Source: JAFLBI01 sp964616465
Lineage (GTDB): Bacteria > Bacteroidota > Bacteroidia > Chitinophagales > Chitinophagaceae
Reading direction: 5' to 3'
DNA: 64,000 nucleotides
Assembly: GCA_964616465.1 (NCBI GenBank)
Contig: CAZTTO010000005.1
Location: 1 to 64,000, forward strand
Positions 60,938 through 64,000 of the stretch are shown here, in pieces. Numbering within the stretch: the stretch's first letter is position 1; every line of letters begins with the position of its first letter. A model generated the notes under the pieces. The model did no database searches. It was not told where the DNA came from and was given only the letters and a program-made list of their open reading frames with translations. The position numbers were made by a program, and so were the translations under genes.

Positions 60938-62845
60938 ATGCGATTGCTTTTAAATTGGGTAACTGGTTTATTCTTTTTTTGTTTGCTGGCATGTCATGTT
61001 GGTGAGCAAAAGTATGATACTGATGTACTGGTTATTGGCGGTGGTACTGGTGGAGCAGCAGCTGGAATTCAAGCTGCTCGGATGGGCGTGTCTGTTATTA
61101 TAGCTGAACCAACAGTGTGGCTAGGAGGTATGTTTTCATCGGCTGGTGTTGCAGCTTTTGATGGTAATCATAATATGCCATCAGGTCTTTTTGGTGAATT
61201 TCGAGCACAACTGTATAAAGTATATGGTGGTCCAGATGCAGTTGCAACTGGATGGGTAAGTAATACTCAATTTGAACCACGAATAGGTGATAGCATTATG
61301 AAGCTGATGGCTGGTTCTGAGAAAAACTTGAAAATTTTATATAAGCACCAATTTACAAAAGTTATAAAAAATGGAGATGTTATATCAGGTGCAGTTTTTA
61401 CAAATTTAGAAAATGGTAAATCTGTTACTATCAATGCAAAGCAGGTTATTGATGCTACAGAGTTAGGCGATGTTTTAGCAGATGCTGGCGCAGGTTATGA
61501 TATGGGAATGGAGGCAAGCAGTGAAACGGGCGAGGATGTGGGTGTTCCATCTACAAATGATATTATTCAGGATATGACTTATGCAGCAATCTTGAAAGAT
61601 TATGGAGCACAAGCAGATTGTACTATGGTAAAACCTGTAGGGTACGATCCAATGGAGTTTGATGGATGTTGTAATGAATTTTGTAGCGACTCGTCTAAGT
61701 TAACTTCTAATGTTGATGCAAAAAAAATGCTTGACTATGGTAAGTTGCCTAATGGTAAGTATATGATTAATTGGCCAGGAAAAGGAAATGATATTTATAT
61801 CAATATGATTCCTATGAATCTGGCAGAACGCACTAAAGCAATTGAAGCGGCAAAAGCAAAAACTATTCGCTTTGTTTATTTTATTCAGACTCAATTAGGA
61901 TTTAAAAACCTAGCGCTTGCAAATGATGAGTTTCCAACAGATGATCGCCTTCCTCTGATTCCTTATCACAGAGAATCACGCAGAGTTCATGGTTTGGTTC
62001 GCTTTCAATTGCAGCATATAGCAACTCCATTTTCAGCTACATCCCCCCTTTATAAAACAGGAATAGCAGTCGGTGATTATCCAATTGATCATCATCACCG
62101 CGAAAACACCAATGCACCGCAGCATTTGAATTTTTATCCCGTACCAAGTTTTAATCTCCCCCTAGGTTGTCTCATTCCGCAAAAGCTAAAGGGACTCATT
62201 GTTGCTGAGAAAAGCACAAGCATAAGCAATGTGGTAAATGGAACTACCCGACTTCAACCTTGTGTAATGTTAACGGGACAAGCTGCAGGTGCATTGGCGG
62301 CTATTTCGGTTAAAAACAATCTTTCGGCACAAGACATACCTGTAAGAAGTGTTCAGATATCACTCTTACAATATGGCGCTTACATTATGCCCTATTATGA
62401 TATTAAAGTTGATCATCCGCACTTTCAATCTATCCAAAAAATTGGTGCTACTGGAATTATTAGAGGAAGGGGAGAACCTTATATGTGGGCGAACAGAACT
62501 TGGTTTAAACCCGACTCTACCGTAAAATCATCAGATTTTAAAACCCACATTGCTGAGTATGTTGAAATAACATCATTCTCGTCTAATAAACCTTTGTTAA
62601 CTATTCAAGATGCAATAGAAGTGGTTTGGAAAATGAGTGAGCAACAAACTTCTATCCATAGTAAAAAAACATTCAAAACAAACATTGAATTAGAAGAGGC
62701 AATTCGTTCAATGTGGGATAAGTGGGGCTTTACGAATTTCAATTTGTCAAGACCTATTACAAGAGTAGAACTAGCTGTTTTAATAGATAAGGCCATAGAT
62801 CCATTTTCAAATATTCCAATCAATCATGAAGGAAAAATAATTTAA
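60938..62845 (+). CDS. secreted FAD-dependent oxidoreductase
   Basis: 635 residues. A lipoprotein-like signal (TGLFFFCLLACHVGEQK) is followed by a Rossmann FAD-binding motif (DVLVIGGGTGGAAAGIQAAR, about 30-49). A FAD-dependent oxidoreductase domain (HI0933-like/xanthan-lyase-associated) fills about 28-470, and a divergent C-terminal part (about 500-635) resembles a small helical repeat domain. It lies 5 bases after the epimerase gene. Its substrate is unknown; it may oxidise a sugar or sugar derivative in the periplasm. Confidence 0.8.
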   Translation: MRLLLNWVTGLFFFCLLACHVGEQKYDTDVLVIGGGTGGAAAGIQAARMGVSVIIAEPTVWLGGMFSSAGVAAFDGNHNMPSGLFGEFRAQLYKVYGGPDAVATGWVSNTQFEPRIGDSIMKLMAGSEKNLKILYKHQFTKVIKNGDVISGAVFTNLENGKSVTINAKQVIDATELGDVLADAGAGYDMGMEASSETGEDVGVPSTNDIIQDMTYAAILKDYGAQADCTMVKPVGYDPMEFDGCCNEFCSDSSKLTSNVDAKKMLDYGKLPNGKYMINWPGKGNDIYINMIPMNLAERTKAIEAAKAKTIRFVYFIQTQLGFKNLALANDEFPTDDRLPLIPYHRESRRVHGLVRFQLQHIATPFSATSPLYKTGIAVGDYPIDHHHRENTNAPQHLNFYPVPSFNLPLGCLIPQKLKGLIVAEKSTSISNVVNGTTRLQPCVMLTGQAAGALAAISVKNNLSAQDIPVRSVQISLLQYGAYIMPYYDIKVDHPHFQSIQKIGATGIIRGRGEPYMWANRTWFKPDSTVKSSDFKTHIAEYVEITSFSSNKPLLTIQDAIEVVWKMSEQQTSIHSKKTFKTNIELEEAIRSMWDKWGFTNFNLSRPITRVELAVLIDKAIDPFSNIPINHEGKII

Positions 62846-62881
62846 TCAAACATGTATTCTCTAAACTCCAAAACAATAATT

Positions 62882-64000
62882 ATGAAAAGGCGATTGCTAT
62901 TACTGCTTATGACGCTTCTTTCAGCTAGCTTTTTATGGGCACAGCAGGTACGCGTAACTGGAAGGGTTACAAGTGCTGGCTCAGGAAATGCAGCAGAAGG
63001 CGTTTCAGTGAATGTTAAAGGATCCAAGAAGGGAACAATGACCCTCTCGAATGGATCTTATTCAATTGATGCAAATACTGGCGATGTTCTGGTATTTTCA
63101 GCAGTTGGATTTGAAACCAAGGAAGTATCTGTTAATGGCTCTACAATTGATGTGGTCTTACAAACAACTGCGGGTGATTTGGGAGAAGTAGTTGTAGTAG
63201 GATATGGTACACAACGTAAGAGTAATTTAACAGGTTCATTGGTGCAATTAAATAATGAAGCGCTTACAAAGCGTCAGGTGTCTAGTGCAAGTCAGGTATT
63301 ACAAGGCTTGGCACCGGGTGTTACAGTTCAACAACAATCTGGCCGTCCGGGTGCTGATGGTGCAAGTATACGTATTAGAGGAGAGAGTTCTATCTTAGGA
63401 AACAGTACACCTCTTGTAATTATAGATGGATTACAATTGCCAACTGGAACTGGCTTAGATGCTTTGAACCAAATTGATCCGAATGTAATTGAAAGCGTAA
63501 CCGTTTTGAAAGATGCTGCATCTACTGCAATTTATGGTAATCGTGCTTCGGCTGGTGTGATTTTGGTTAAAACTAAGAGAGCACAAAAGAAGGGCTTAAC
63601 ATTAAGTTATAACAGCTTTGTAACAAAGCAGAGCTTTACATCTCTTCCTGAGAGAGTAAGCGCCTTGGATCATATGTTGTTAAGTAATGTAGCTGAACAA
63701 AACAGAACTGGTAATCCAAATGCATCTGTATTTCCTCAGACTTTGATTGATGCATACAGAACAAGACCTGCAGATAATTTGGAAATTATTGATACAGATT
63801 GGTTAAAAGAAGTATTAACAAATAGTGGGTTAATGCATAACCATAACGTACAAATCAATAGTGGTGGTGAGCGATTGAATCTCTTTACTTCATTCACTTT
63901 CTTTGATCAGAAGGGTTTAACGCCTAACACCAATTTTAAGCGCTATGATCTTCGTATGAATCCTGAGTTTAAGGTGAATGATAAGCTTACATTAATAGGT
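62882..64000 (+). CDS. SusC/RagA-family TonB-linked outer membrane protein (partial)
   Basis: The first 373 residues are in the window and the frame runs off its end. From the ATG at 62882 it has a signal peptide (LLLLLMTLLSASFLWAQ), a carboxypeptidase-like regulatory domain (about 22-100, RVTGRVTSAGSGNAAEGVSV), and then the SusC plug with GEVVVVGYGTQRKSNLTGS and VLQGLAPGVTVQQQSG. An in-frame ATG at 62852 is a possible earlier start. SusC proteins import glycans with a SusD partner, expected just beyond the window. Its position fits an amino-sugar or sialoglycan locus. Confidence 0.92.
   Translation, partial: MKRRLLLLLMTLLSASFLWAQQVRVTGRVTSAGSGNAAEGVSVNVKGSKKGTMTLSNGSYSIDANTGDVLVFSAVGFETKEVSVNGSTIDVVLQTTAGDLGEVVVVGYGTQRKSNLTGSLVQLNNEALTKRQVSSASQVLQGLAPGVTVQQQSGRPGADGASIRIRGESSILGNSTPLVIIDGLQLPTGTGLDALNQIDPNVIESVTVLKDAASTAIYGNRASAGVILVKTKRAQKKGLTLSYNSFVTKQSFTSLPERVSALDHMLLSNVAEQNRTGNPNASVFPQTLIDAYRTRPADNLEIIDTDWLKEVLTNSGLMHNHNVQINSGGERLNLFTSFTFFDQKGLTPNTNFKRYDLRMNPEFKVNDKLTLIG

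Overview
The window looks like a piece of a Bacteroidota chromosome, most probably from the Chitinophagaceae or a close relative. The signs are TAnnTTTG-type -7 promoter elements, gliding genes gldF/gldG, a fused MurF-alanine racemase, a fused CcoN-CcoO oxidase, and a SusC/RagA-type outer membrane protein. The family assignment is inference from gene content; no database search was possible.

Layout. 1-9200 is an accessory island that behaves like an integron cassette array. Three long imperfect inverted repeats (48-181, 983-1118, 7382-7516) and a half site (7866-7875) separate cassettes with complementary ends, and a tyrosine recombinase (8007-9164, minus) stands at the right edge. The cassettes carry an alpha/beta hydrolase, a six-gene module centred on a divergent Hsp70 with a shortened GrpE-like protein, a J-like zinc-ribbon membrane protein, a TerB-like protein, a DUF6804-like membrane protein and a secreted SH3 protein, and a small unknown gene. 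The array seems to continue off the left end.

9600-19240 is core: a PhoD-like phosphatase, acpP-fabF-rnc, a PQQ-type sugar dehydrogenase with methylmalonyl-CoA epimerase, and iscS-iscU-iscA. Between rnc and the dehydrogenase, a 1.03 kb insert carrying one unknown gene is flanked by an 89-bp duplication of the rnc 3' end. 19318-20040 is a non-coding block of long direct repeats packed with GACCCC/GGGGTC hairpins. 20158-39695 holds gldFG, terC, murF-alr, lspA, fumC, enoyl-CoA hydratase, a B12-binding mutase subunit, gltX, tatD, an amidohydrolase and ribosomal/translation genes (rplM-rpsI-rpsB-tsf) with structured leaders.

39884-49276 is a microaerobic respiration cluster: an HHE-type protein, ccoI, ccoS, ccoNO, ccoQ, ccoP, ccoG, ccoH and a SafE-like membrane protein. 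FNR-like palindromes lie ahead of the first gene and of ccoS. ccoS and ccoQ are too short for usual ORF cut-offs and are added here. 49483-53341 holds VanZ, a hybrid histidine kinase, HflX and a Rieske protein. tRNA-Asn (53397-53470) is followed by three 82-bp tandem units built from its own 3' end plus its terminator. 53700-56600 has small unknown or stand-alone genes. 56709-64000 has an M28 peptidase and then an amino-sugar uptake locus: a ROK regulator divergent from an AGE epimerase, an FAD oxidoreductase and a SusC-like receptor cut by the window end.

The most unusual parts are the cassette array with its chaperone module, the rnc-end duplication, and the tRNA-derived tandem repeat.
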